Source: Methylophaga sp.
Lineage (GTDB): Bacteria; Pseudomonadota; Gammaproteobacteria; Nitrosococcales; Methylophagaceae
DNA: 49,800 nucleotides
NCBI GenBank assembly: GCA_002696735.1
Contig: NZSL01000012.1
Coordinates: 147,216 to 197,015, forward strand
Direction: 5' to 3'
Both the position numbers and the translations under genes were made by a program. How positions within the stretch are numbered: the first letter of the stretch is position 1; each line of letters begins with the position of its first letter. Below, piece by piece: positions 7,769 to 16,261 of the stretch. Below the pieces are notes generated by a model, which saw nothing but the letters and a program-made list of their open reading frames with translations, had not been told where the DNA came from and searched no databases.

Positions 7769-8483
7769 AGGAAAAAGGAAGTGTTGTGGTTTGCCAATAG
7801 CCAGTCTGGCCGGGCAGTGCGCAAAGCATTTGTACTTGTTGCACAAAAATTTCTCTTGGCAGAGTGACTGCGCCAAGACGAGATAGGTGTTCGGAATATA
7901 CCTGACAATCAATCAAAGGATAACCCCATTGTTTTAGCTGCTGAGCCAGAGCTACTAAAGCAATTTTTGAGGCATTGGTTTTAAAGCTGAACATGGATTC
8001 ACCAAAAAACATCTTCCCAATTGCGACACCGTAAACTCCTCCAACGAGCTCTCCCTGCTGCCAGCATTCCACACTGTGAGCATATCCGGTATGGTGCAGT
8101 TCCATATAAGCCGAAATCATTTCATTATGGATCCAGGTTTCATGTTGCTCAACAGGCAACTTTAATAGTCTGGGCGCAGCACAGGCATGCATAACCCCTT
8201 TAAAATCCTGATCAAATGTAATATCGAATGGTTTTTGTCGTAATACTTTTTTTAAGCTTTTGCTGATATGCATTTTATCGGTATTAAATACCATTCGCGG
8301 ATCAGGGCTCCACCATAAAATCGGATCATATGCGTTAAACCAGGGGAAAATGCCATGACGATAGGCATTGAGAAGGCGGGTGATGGATAAATCTCCACCG
8401 GCCGCTAGCAAACCATGGGATGTCGCCTGATCGACTGGTGGAAAAGGGCTATCCTCAGGAGTTGCTAACCAGCTTATAGCCAT
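7758..8483 (-). CDS. aat: Leucyl/phenylalanyl-tRNA-protein transferase
   Basis: 241 aa. Conserved blocks include FPPVDQATSHGLLAAGGDL, YRHGIFPWF, ILWWSPDPR and the acceptor region GGVYGVAIGKMFFGESMFS. Aat adds Leu or Phe to proteins with N-terminal Arg or Lys for ClpS-dependent degradation. Its ATG overlaps the stop of the upstream HDOD gene (TAATG), and its 3' end overlaps bpt, so three genes are likely cotranscribed. Having both aat and bpt gives two complementary N-degron branches. Confidence 0.95.
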   Translation of the reverse strand: MAISWLATPEDSPFPPVDQATSHGLLAAGGDLSITRLLNAYRHGIFPWFNAYDPILWWSPDPRMVFNTDKMHISKSLKKVLRQKPFDITFDQDFKGVMHACAAPRLLKLPVEQHETWIHNEMISAYMELHHTGYAHSVECWQQGELVGGVYGVAIGKMFFGESMFSFKTNASKIALVALAQQLKQWGYPLIDCQVYSEHLSRLGAVTLPREIFVQQVQMLCALPGQTGYWQTTTLPFSYEP

Positions 8484-9661
8484 TAATCATTTAGCTGGAG
8501 ATTTAACTCTTTAGCCCAGTAAAGTGCATCCAGATACGCAGATAATAAGGCATCAGAACTCGCCACTGAATAATCAATTGCAGACCAATTACCGCGCTCA
8601 TAATTCAGTACCTGATTCAGAGCATTACCTGCCGGGCCTTCTTTGTGTAAAAGCGCTGAGTGCAGTTCTTCGCTTAATGGCAGGTCCTGCAACAGTACTT
8701 CAAGCGGTTTATCCATTAACGCATCGAGTGTGGAAAACAAACCCGCGGCGAAAAATACATCGGCATGGCCTTTATAATGTTTCGCCAGTAATTCACACAT
8801 CCGCCCTCTAATCATCGCGGTGGTACGAAGTTCATTGGGTTTATCATCGAGTCCGGAGAGGCATAACAGACTTGCCCATGTTTTAATTTTGTTCTGACCC
8901 AGCATCACGATCGCCTGACGGGTACTGCCAACTTCACGGGGAAGGCCAAAAAAAGCTGAGTTAATCAGACGCAGCAATTTATAACTTAATGCCACATCCT
9001 GATTAATAATTTCCGCCAGTTCATCAACCTCTACTTCAGGATCCTGCAACTTGACCAGAAGCTCCATCAGCGTTTGTGCAGCAGGAGCGATTTTCTTATC
9101 AATACTGTTATCGGGCAGAGTGTAGAAAAATCCCTGAAGTAAATCGATATCATGTAACTGACAGAGACTGAACTGTGAGAAGGCATTGACGTTTAAAGCA
9201 CACAACACGGGATGTTGCTGGCGCCATTTTGGCAGATTTTCAGATATCTCATTTTCAGAGAACTCTTCCAGATCAATTAACAGGGTCTGACCATTACCGA
9301 CATTACTCTTGGCATTTTCCGCATAACTGACATGTGAACTGGCCGGTTTCGTTATTGAACGATCATTGGCTTCAATGATCAGATCAATTCCAGGCATTTC
9401 ATACTCAAAAAGTGCTTTTTGCCATGATCCGGGAATGGTTAATAAGGTTTTTTGATTATGATTTATCGCCTTTAATATGGCTGAAAGCTGCGATAGAAAA
9501 TCAGGTACGGGCGCGTCTTCACCCAGAGGATTTCCTTCGGTATCAAGAAATGTCAGGTGATAACTGTCGACATCAAGTTTTTTGGAAATAAACAACGGCT
9601 GGCGGTGAATGAGACCGTTAAAGTTTTTTAATGAGTCGTATGCCGTATAGATTTCCGTCAT
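8483..9661 (-). CDS. HDOD domain signalling protein with degenerate EAL-like N-terminus
   Basis: 392 aa, YuxH-like layout. The N-terminal half (about residues 15-185) resembles an EAL fold (opening IHRQPLFISKKLDVDSYHL) but has no EXL catalytic motif, so cyclic-di-GMP hydrolysis is unlikely. The C-terminal half (about 190-385) is an HDOD domain with ELAEIINQDVALSYKLLRLINSAFFG and STRQAIVMLG. HDOD proteins act in signalling, often with two-component or c-di-GMP circuits. It overlaps aat by one base, which links a regulator to the N-degron genes; whether that is functional is unknown. It begins 30 bases downstream of recR. Confidence 0.85.
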   Translation of the reverse strand: MTEIYTAYDSLKNFNGLIHRQPLFISKKLDVDSYHLTFLDTEGNPLGEDAPVPDFLSQLSAILKAINHNQKTLLTIPGSWQKALFEYEMPGIDLIIEANDRSITKPASSHVSYAENAKSNVGNGQTLLIDLEEFSENEISENLPKWRQQHPVLCALNVNAFSQFSLCQLHDIDLLQGFFYTLPDNSIDKKIAPAAQTLMELLVKLQDPEVEVDELAEIINQDVALSYKLLRLINSAFFGLPREVGSTRQAIVMLGQNKIKTWASLLCLSGLDDKPNELRTTAMIRGRMCELLAKHYKGHADVFFAAGLFSTLDALMDKPLEVLLQDLPLSEELHSALLHKEGPAGNALNQVLNYERGNWSAIDYSVASSDALLSAYLDALYWAKELNLQLND

Positions 9662-9691
9662 GTAAATCCGCTCTAATATTGTTTGGTTCGG

Positions 9692-10291
9692 TTAATATTT
9701 TTCTCGCCCAGCAAATGCATGAGACAGTGTACCACTGTCAACATACTCAAGTTCACCCCCCAATGGTATACCATGTGCCAACCGTGTTACATGTATGTCT
9801 CTTGAACGCGCTATTTCACTAATATAATGCGCTGTAGCCTGGCCTTCAACCGTTGGATTGGTTGCCAGAATGACTTCAGTAACGATTTTCTGATCAAAGC
9901 GCTCAATGAGATCGGGGATGCCTAATGCTTCAGGCCCTATACCATCTAATGGTGATAAATGACCGGTCAGCACGAAATACTGTCCTTGATAATGCGTTGC
10001 CTGTTCAATAGCAATCACATCACTGGGCATTTCCACAATACACAGTTGATCTTCACGACGTGAACTGTCGTTACAGCGACTGCAAATATCTTCTTCACTT
10101 AAAATACGACAGCGCTGACAATGTTTTACATTAGTCAGCGCTTTGCTCAGCATTTCTGCAAGATGTTCTCCACCGCTGCGATCGCGTTCCAGTAAATGAA
10201 ACGTCATTCGCTGAGCTGATTTTGGCCCCACGCCGGGTAAACAGCGTAAAGCCTGGATCAATTGATCAATGCTGGGACCGAGAGTAGCCAT
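9692..10291 (-). CDS. recR: Recombination mediator RecR
   Basis: 199 aa, the usual length. A helix-hairpin-helix ([17 protein letters not shown], about residues 18-34) is followed by a four-cysteine zinc finger (C58, C61, C70, C73) and a Toprim domain beginning [14 protein letters not shown]. The C-terminal Walker-like segment ends in [10 protein letters not shown]. RecR, with RecF and RecO, loads RecA on gapped DNA. The dnaX-ybaB-recR order is classic, and the gap to ybaB is seven bases. Confidence 0.96.
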   Translation of the reverse strand: MATLGPSIDQLIQALRCLPGVGPKSAQRMTFHLLERDRSGGEHLAEMLSKALTNVKHCQRCRILSEEDICSRCNDSSRREDQLCIVEMPSDVIAIEQATHYQGQYFVLTGHLSPLDGIGPEALGIPDLIERFDQKIVTEVILATNPTVEGQATAHYISEIARSRDIHVTRLAHGIPLGGELEYVDSGTLSHAFAGREKY

Positions 10292-10298
10292 ATTTGAA

Positions 10299-10607
10299 TT
10301 AGAAAGGTAATTTCATGCCTGGAGGCATCATGCCGGCCATGCGTTCCTGGGTGGTTTTCTCGACTTGTTTTACTGCATCATTAAGAGCTGCTGCAATCAA
10401 ATCTTCCAGCATCTCTTTATCATCCTGAAACAGGCTGTCTTCAATGCTCACACGTTTAACATCGTGTTTGCCGGTCATGATGATTTTCACCATGCCGCCA
10501 CCAGCCTGGCCAGTGACTTCGACGTTGGCCAGTTCTTCCTGAGCCTTTTGCATATTGGCCTGCATTTCCTGGGCCTGTTTCATCAGATTACCTAATCCAC
10601 CTTTCAT
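10299..10607 (-). CDS. ybaB: YbaB/EbfC family nucleoid-associated protein
   Basis: 102 aa. It has the family pattern [24 protein letters not shown] (a helical arm), then a beta sheet with [25 protein letters not shown] and a Met/Pro-rich tail [12 protein letters not shown]. YbaB forms tweezer-shaped dimers that bind DNA. It lies between dnaX and recR, 18 bases from the dnaX stop, as in E. coli. Confidence 0.94.
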   Translation of the reverse strand: MKGGLGNLMKQAQEMQANMQKAQEELANVEVTGQAGGGMVKIIMTGKHDVKRVSIEDSLFQDDKEMLEDLIAAALNDAVKQVEKTTQERMAGMMPPGMKLPF

Positions 10608-10625
10608 AGGAGATCCTCTTTAAAG

Positions 10626-12419
10626 TTATAAGGGTTTAATTGTTGTATCGATTATACGGGCATTAAATGCATTTTTGATCTGTTCAACCACAGGATCATT
10701 GTGAATGGCATCAACTGCGTTTTGTTGAAGTTCTGCGGCCTGTTGTGCACGCTCAGCAGCTAATGTCGGGACATTTTCCGTATCAGTTGTTTCGGTGAAC
10801 ACTAATGTGACTTCAAACTGTAGCTGTTTACTGACAGCTGCTTGCAGTTTTGCAACCGATTTATCATTTGCTAGATGCTGTAATTCAGATGCGACGGAAA
10901 GATAAATTTTATTTTTATCCGAGCGGAGATAGGCACAGTGATCCGCCAATTGCCTGGCAAATGCGGACAGTTTTAATTGTGCAATCAACGCGGTCCAGTT
11001 TGCTGTGGTCAAATTGAGCAGCTGTGATGCATCGTCAGAGTTAGAATGTGCAGTTTCTTTGGGCTGAACTTCGGTTGAAGTATTAGTGACCACTATCGAA
11101 TGCGATTCAGGCTCGACCGGCGGTGGTTCCTTTACCTCAAGTTTTGCTGGTGCACTTGGCGGTGGTTCTGCGGACTCAGGCTCAGCTTTTGTAGAATGGG
11201 TAACCGTTGAACCTGATGGAGGAGAATACGTTGCAGCTGGTTCAACGGATGAACTTACCGCTGCCGAAACAGGCGCTGATTCACTATTGGCTTGCGACTT
11301 TTTTACGGGGGGCTGCCCCGCGTTAAAAGTTACTGCCTGAGGTTGAAAACTCAACATCCGCAACAAGGTCATTTCAAAACCGCTACGTGGGTCAGCTGCA
11401 TAAGGCATATCGCGCTTGCCATGCAAGGCAATCTGGTAAAGCAGTTGTACTGTTTCAGCGGAGAAAACATTGGCTAAATTCTGTAATGCCGCATCATCCT
11501 GTTGATCTAGTGATTCTGTGTCGGCAATTAATTGAATTGTAGCAATGCGTTGCAGACTGGTCATCAAACCATCCAGTACCACCACAAAGTCACGGCCTAA
11601 AGAGGCCAATTCATCAATATATATCAAGAGTGATTTGGCATCTTTAGCAGCTAACGCTTCAAGCAATTGGACTAATTGCTGTTGGGAAACACTGCCCAGC
11701 ATCTGACTGACAATTTCCGTTGTCACTTTGCCGCCGGAAAAGGCTATTGCCTGATCCAGCAGGCTCAGAGCATCCCGCATACTGCCATCAGCAGCAAAGG
11801 CAATCTGATTTAAAGCCTCGGCTTCAAAATCTATATTTTCTTGCTGCAGAATAAACGCCAGATGATCGGAAATTTGTTTAATATCTAATCGACGCAGATT
11901 AAATTGCAGGCAACGAGATAAAATCGTGACTGGTAACTTCTGCGGATCCGTTGTAGCAAAGAGGAATTTGACGTGAGGAGGGGGTTCTTCCAGTGTTTTT
12001 AGTAACGCATTAAAACTGCTGGTGGACAGCATATGGACTTCGTCGATCAAATAAACTTTGTAGCGTCCGCGACTGGGCGCATATTGAACATTATCCAGCA
12101 GCTCACGGGTATCATCGACCTTGGTACGTGACGCGGCATCAACTTCAATCAAATCAACAAAACGACCGTTGTCGACTTCAACACAGCTATTACACTCGCC
12201 ACAGGGAGTAGAGCTGATGCCTTGTTCACAATTGAGAGATTTGGCAAATATTCTAGCCAATGTGGTTTTACCCACCCCGCGGGTGCCGGCAAACAGAAAA
12301 GCATGATGTAAGCGGTCTTGGTCAAGACCATTGATCAGCGCACGTAATACGTGCTGCTGGCCGACAACTTCGGCAAATTTTTTGGGGCGCCACTTGCGGG
12401 CCAGTACCAGATAACTCAT
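10626..12419 (-). CDS. dnaX: DNA polymerase III subunits tau/gamma
   Basis: 597 aa as tau. The start ATG at 12419 opens MSYLVLARKWRPKKFAEVVG, the canonical N-terminus. An in-frame reading to 12566 would run through the 4.5S RNA gene and is rejected. The AAA+ clamp-loader ATPase has Walker A GTRGVGKT (45-52), zinc cysteines C64/C73/C76/C79 and DEVH (126-129); a sensor SRC motif is near ILSRC. Domain III is followed by a Pro/Ser/Glu-rich linker (about 365-470) and a C-terminal tau domain that contacts the polymerase. A slippery heptamer at codons 372-374 could give a gamma form of about 378 aa. It heads the dnaX-ybaB-recR operon. Confidence 0.96.
   Translation of the reverse strand: MSYLVLARKWRPKKFAEVVGQQHVLRALINGLDQDRLHHAFLFAGTRGVGKTTLARIFAKSLNCEQGISSTPCGECNSCVEVDNGRFVDLIEVDAASRTKVDDTRELLDNVQYAPSRGRYKVYLIDEVHMLSTSSFNALLKTLEEPPPHVKFLFATTDPQKLPVTILSRCLQFNLRRLDIKQISDHLAFILQQENIDFEAEALNQIAFAADGSMRDALSLLDQAIAFSGGKVTTEIVSQMLGSVSQQQLVQLLEALAAKDAKSLLIYIDELASLGRDFVVVLDGLMTSLQRIATIQLIADTESLDQQDDAALQNLANVFSAETVQLLYQIALHGKRDMPYAADPRSGFEMTLLRMLSFQPQAVTFNAGQPPVKKSQANSESAPVSAAVSSSVEPAATYSPPSGSTVTHSTKAEPESAEPPPSAPAKLEVKEPPPVEPESHSIVVTNTSTEVQPKETAHSNSDDASQLLNLTTANWTALIAQLKLSAFARQLADHCAYLRSDKNKIYLSVASELQHLANDKSVAKLQAAVSKQLQFEVTLVFTETTDTENVPTLAAERAQQAAELQQNAVDAIHNDPVVEQIKNAFNARIIDTTIKPL
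11284..11304 (-). other. dnaX: Probable programmed -1 frameshift site in dnaX
   Basis: On the coding strand, codons 372-374 read GTA AAA AAG, so positions 11304-11298 form A AAA AAG in the same phase as the E. coli dnaX slippery site. After a -1 slip the ribosome would read GTC GCA AGC CAA and then TAG TGA, tandem stops at 11286-11281. The product would be about 378 aa, ending before the linker and tau domains. A GC-rich CGGGGCAGCCCCCCG stretch lies immediately upstream. I could not identify a convincing downstream stimulatory stem-loop by eye. Confidence 0.75.
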
Positions 12420-12449
12420 GCAGCTTGTCAGATACCCAATGTGGTATAA

Positions 12450-12564
12450 GGGTGGTGACCCAAACCAGCCCAATCTCGGCGCCCGAGTCCGATGGCTGCG
12501 CTGCTCCCTTCCGGGCCTGACGTGGTAACCAACATATCGTCGCGAGGAGACCGGCTGGGCCACC
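12450..12564 (-). ncRNA. ffs: 4.5S RNA (signal recognition particle RNA, small bacterial type)
   Basis: About 115 nt. The minus strand contains the SRP domain IV apical core GTCAGGCCCGGAAGGGAGCA, with the GGAA tetraloop and the asymmetric internal loop that binds Ffh. The 5' end (GGTGGCCCA) pairs with the 3' end (TGGGTCACC). Length and position match E. coli 4.5S RNA (114 nt); many bacteria also place this gene directly upstream of dnaX. Ends are estimated from pairing. The SRP receptor gene ftsY is also in this window (20.8 kb), but ffh is not. Confidence 0.93.
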
Positions 12565-12830
12565 ATAGAGTTGGCTATTCTATGCTTTTTTTGATTTGAG
12601 TGCCATGCATAGCGGTAATAAAAATAAAGAAATTTATTATTGTCTGTTCATTCAGACAGTTCGGCCAAGGGGAAGCAAAAACTGGGTTCAATAAGATGAA
12701 GCTGGTTTCTGTATTCTGAAAATGCTTAATATCCATGCGCAAGATCAACCATTACTTTTAAAAATCCGATAAAGCGATGGGTGGAGAATGACCAATGGAG
12801 ATCAACAAGCCGTAGTGTAAGAAATTAATT
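12565..12830. other. Intergenic region between 4.5S RNA and tRNA-Ser, no gene seen
   Basis: 266 bases, AT-rich, without a credible coding region on either strand. It must hold the promoter of the 4.5S RNA near its left end (a TAGAAT hexamer on the minus strand about 12 bases before the mature 5' end is a candidate -10, with no good -35). A small hairpin TGTCTG/CAGACA at 12641-12658 could be where transcripts from the tRNA-Ser side end, but it lacks a proper U tract. Confidence 0.4.
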
Positions 12831-12921
12831 TGGCGGAGAACGAGGGATTCGAACCCTCGATAGGCTATTAACCTATACACACTTTCCAGGCGTGCGCCTT
12901 CAACCACTCGGCCAGTTCTCC
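12831..12921 (-). tRNA. tRNA-Ser (anticodon GGA)
   Basis: 91 nt class II tRNA with an encoded CCA end. The acceptor arm GGAGAAC pairs with GTTCTCC, the discriminator is G, the D arm contains GGCCGAGTGGTTGAAGGC, and the anticodon loop CTGGAAA gives GGA. A long variable arm is followed by GGTTCGAATCC in the T arm. It reads UCC/UCU codons. It lies 21 bases downstream of coaX on the same strand and may be processed from that transcript or have its own promoter. Confidence 0.96.
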
Positions 12922-12942
12922 TTAAGGGTGCGAAAGCTTATC

Positions 12943-13782
12943 TCAGTTCGCGTTTTCTGGCAATGCTGTTGAGTCTTCTATCGGGGTTTCATCCGAGTTG
13001 GACTCAATCTGTTTCATCGGTTTATTTTTATTGCGTTGATTGTTTTGTCTGGCGTATTGCGCCAAACCTTTCAGCACTAAATCAGGTTCGTGGATTAGTG
13101 GCTGGGGCATGAGTGGAATTAATTCCTCAGCATCACCTCCGGTAATTAAAAATCGAACCTCATCTGTGAAATTCTGTTGCAGATCATTGATGAGATTTTC
13201 CAGGGTAGCCGTAACCATGTACAACGTACCCGCCTGAATAGCGCTATGAGTGTTGGTTGCCAATAAGTTAAATTCATTTTCTTGTGTCACATTGCTGAGC
13301 GCATCGGTGTTATCGGTCAACATTTTTTTCATCAGTGACAATCCGGGGACAATCAAACCGCCCTGATGCTGTCCTTTTTCAGTCACGATATCCACGGTGA
13401 TAGCTGTGCCACAATCAATGATGCAGGTAACCTGTCGTGCATGCTGGCGACCGGCGACAATGGCTAACCAGCGATCCACACCCAGTGTTTCAGGTTGTTC
13501 GTAAGCATTGGTCACACCAAACCTTCTTTTCTCACTTTGCACAAATACCGGTGTCAGTTTCCATTGTTTGTCGATCCATTCGGTCAGTTGTGCGGCAATC
13601 TTGTCGCCGGCAACGTTACTGACAAAAACAGCCTCGATATCTTCAAGTGATTTCCACGCTTTATTCAAAGCTGCTTTGATACCGGTCTTTGGCCTGCTGA
13701 AATGTTGTGAGTCCGCCAACACCTTGGACTTTATCGTGGTCCATTTAATCTGACTGTTTCCAATATCGACTAATAAGATCAT
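12943..13782 (-). CDS. coaX: Type III pantothenate kinase
   Basis: 279 aa. Signature motifs are MILLVDIGNSQIKW at the N-terminus, the ribose-side GVDRWLAIVAGR and the phosphate-binding IIDCGTAITVD. The enzyme phosphorylates pantothenate, the first CoA step, and is the acyl-CoA-insensitive type. After the catalytic core (ending near GLAQYAR) there is a charged, probably disordered tail of about 30 residues that makes the protein longer than the usual roughly 250 aa. The gene overlaps birA by four bases, a common pairing. coaD, for a later CoA step, is at 25.2 kb. Confidence 0.93.
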   Translation of the reverse strand: MILLVDIGNSQIKWTTIKSKVLADSQHFSRPKTGIKAALNKAWKSLEDIEAVFVSNVAGDKIAAQLTEWIDKQWKLTPVFVQSEKRRFGVTNAYEQPETLGVDRWLAIVAGRQHARQVTCIIDCGTAITVDIVTEKGQHQGGLIVPGLSLMKKMLTDNTDALSNVTQENEFNLLATNTHSAIQAGTLYMVTATLENLINDLQQNFTDEVRFLITGGDAEELIPLMPQPLIHEPDLVLKGLAQYARQNNQRNKNKPMKQIESNSDETPIEDSTALPENAN

Positions 13783-14582
13783 GAGGCAAACCTGATACTG
13801 AGATGGCTGTTAGATAAGTATGCTACTTGCTGGTCACGCATGTACCGTAATTCACCTTGTTCGTTGATACCACAGGCGAGAGCGGTAAATTGTCCGTTTT
13901 CGCTGATGATATTGATAGCCTGATTATGCAGGGCATCATATTGTGGCCATAATGGCAGAAAGTCACTAAGACCACGATGAGAAAAGAGTTCTAGGGTTTC
14001 AATCATATTTTGAATTATTTTGGCTGCCAGCCGATTGCGACATGGGAGCGGATTACAAAGTTGCTCAAGGCTGATAACGGGCTGAGGGATGGCAGTATGT
14101 AAATTATCCGGTAGTGAAAGGTTCAAGCCGATACCGATGGTAACGTAGTTTTGGCTTCCGTAACGTGATTCTACAAGAATTCCTGCAAGTTTACGTCGCT
14201 TATATAAAACATCATTGGGCCATTTTAATTGCAAACCTTCTATTCCCTCTGTCCGAAGGGTATTTATCAAGGCGATGCCGATGGCAATGCTCAGGCCATT
14301 ACGGACATCTTCAATGTTTAATGACCGCATTAAAGAAAGATAAATATTGCCACTGGCGGGTGAAACCCACTGACCACCACGACGACCACGGCCAGCGGTC
14401 TGCATTTCTGCAAGACATACTGCTGTGCCCGAGATACCCGTTTGGGCTTTTTTCCAGAGAATATCGTTGGTTGAAGTCACTTCAGAAAAAACCTGAAGGC
14501 TGTCAAGTTGAGAGATAATTTCGGGATTCAGTGCTGCACGGATAATGTTTTCGTCAAGTGCGACGTATGGGGATAAACTCAA
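13779..14582 (-). CDS. birA: Biotin-[acetyl-CoA-carboxylase] ligase, catalytic-only form
   Basis: 267 aa. The ligase core is complete: STND (37-40), the biotinyl-AMP loop GRGRRGGQW (64-72) and LKWPNDVLYKRRKLAGILVE, plus the SH3-like C-terminal domain. The N-terminal winged-helix DNA-binding domain of E. coli BirA (about 60 residues) is absent; only some 25 residues precede the core. The protein should therefore biotinylate the carboxylase carrier but not repress biotin genes directly. It overlaps coaX by four bases. Confidence 0.92.
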   Translation of the reverse strand: MSLSPYVALDENIIRAALNPEIISQLDSLQVFSEVTSTNDILWKKAQTGISGTAVCLAEMQTAGRGRRGGQWVSPASGNIYLSLMRSLNIEDVRNGLSIAIGIALINTLRTEGIEGLQLKWPNDVLYKRRKLAGILVESRYGSQNYVTIGIGLNLSLPDNLHTAIPQPVISLEQLCNPLPCRNRLAAKIIQNMIETLELFSHRGLSDFLPLWPQYDALHNQAINIISENGQFTALACGINEQGELRYMRDQQVAYLSNSHLSIRFAS

Positions 14583-14673
14583 AATAGGGCTTCGTAGTCA
14601 GTAACGACTATAGTGTAGCGTCAAATACCTTTTTGTTGCCAGTATTTACGAGTTAAGAAGAATGAAAATTTTT

Positions 14674-14898
14674 TCAGACTTTGATATCAAGCAGGGAGCC
14701 AAGTGTATCAGAGCTGATTTGCAGAGCTTTTGCTGAAGCCTGTACCTGTAGCTTGTCGCTATTTATCTCGACCATAGGCGTGACGAAGTCACCACCTTTA
14801 GTTGATTCACTTGCCACAGCGAAAGCATTTTTGTTCAAGCTTTGCATGCCATTTTGAATGCCTTGATACGCTGATTGAATGGCAGGAATGGTACTCAT
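14674..14898 (-). CDS. Small protein with flagellar rod/hook-like C-terminal helix
   Basis: 74 aa. The start ATG at 14898 is preceded by GGAG at a six-base distance; the in-frame TTG at 14910 overlaps that ribosome site and is less likely. There is no signal peptide or membrane segment. The last 25 or so residues (KLQVQASAKALQISSDTLG followed by SLLDIKV) resemble the C-terminal D0 helix of flagellar rod, hook and FlgK-type proteins. The N-terminal part is Gln/Asn/Ser-rich. No flagellar genes are near. I do not recognise the family and the resemblance is short, so function is unassigned. Confidence 0.6.
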   Translation of the reverse strand: MSTIPAIQSAYQGIQNGMQSLNKNAFAVASESTKGGDFVTPMVEINSDKLQVQASAKALQISSDTLGSLLDIKV

Positions 14899-14945
14899 AG
14901 GTAACTCCAATAAATAGTCACGGATATTGGAACATTATCAATATA

Positions 14946-15910
<965 letters not shown>

Positions 15911-16261
15911 TCAGAGAATATTCAGCACCGCTTCAGGTGGTCTGCCAATAATGGCTTGATTGTTTTTAATGACGATGGGGCGTTCAATCAGTTTCGGGTT
16001 GTCACACATGGCTCTGATGAGTTCTTGATCAGATAAATCTTTATTATCTAACTGTAATTCCTTGTATAGCGTTTCTTTAGTACGTAACAACTGTCTTGGT
16101 TGCATATCAAGCTGCTGCAGGATATCGGATAATTCTTCCGCTGTCGGGGGAGTCTTAAGATATTCCACAATCTCAATATCCTGCTGCTGATTTTCCAGTA
16201 AAAGCAGGGTTTCGCGTGATTTACTACAGCGAGGGTTATGATAAATTCGGATTTTATTCAT
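15911..16261 (-). CDS. ArsC-family glutaredoxin-dependent reductase (YfgD-like)
   Basis: 116 aa thioredoxin-fold protein of the ArsC family. The active-site region is YHNPRCSKSRETLLLL, with one catalytic Cys (C12). Downstream it has LLRTKETLYKEL and the conserved RPIVIKNNQAIIGRPPE. These match arsenate reductase (glutaredoxin) and the YfgD group, which lacks a proven arsenate role. No ars operon or arsenite pump is nearby, so a general thiol-redox job is as likely. It overlaps lapB by four bases. Confidence 0.88.
   Translation of the reverse strand: MNKIRIYHNPRCSKSRETLLLLENQQQDIEIVEYLKTPPTAEELSDILQQLDMQPRQLLRTKETLYKELQLDNKDLSDQELIRAMCDNPKLIERPIVIKNNQAIIGRPPEAVLNIL

Noticed and set aside
7769-7912. 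N-terminal extension of bpt
   Set aside because: It lies inside aat and encodes no part of the family; the ATG at 7768 gives the expected 237 aa.
11086-11340. Gly/Ser/Thr-rich plus-strand frame inside dnaX
   Set aside because: This is the antisense of the Pro/Ser/Glu-rich tau linker; low-complexity translation only.
12420-12566. In-frame N-terminal extension of dnaX
   Set aside because: The extra 49 codons cover the 4.5S RNA gene, and the canonical DnaX N-terminus (MSYLVLARKWRP) starts at 12419.
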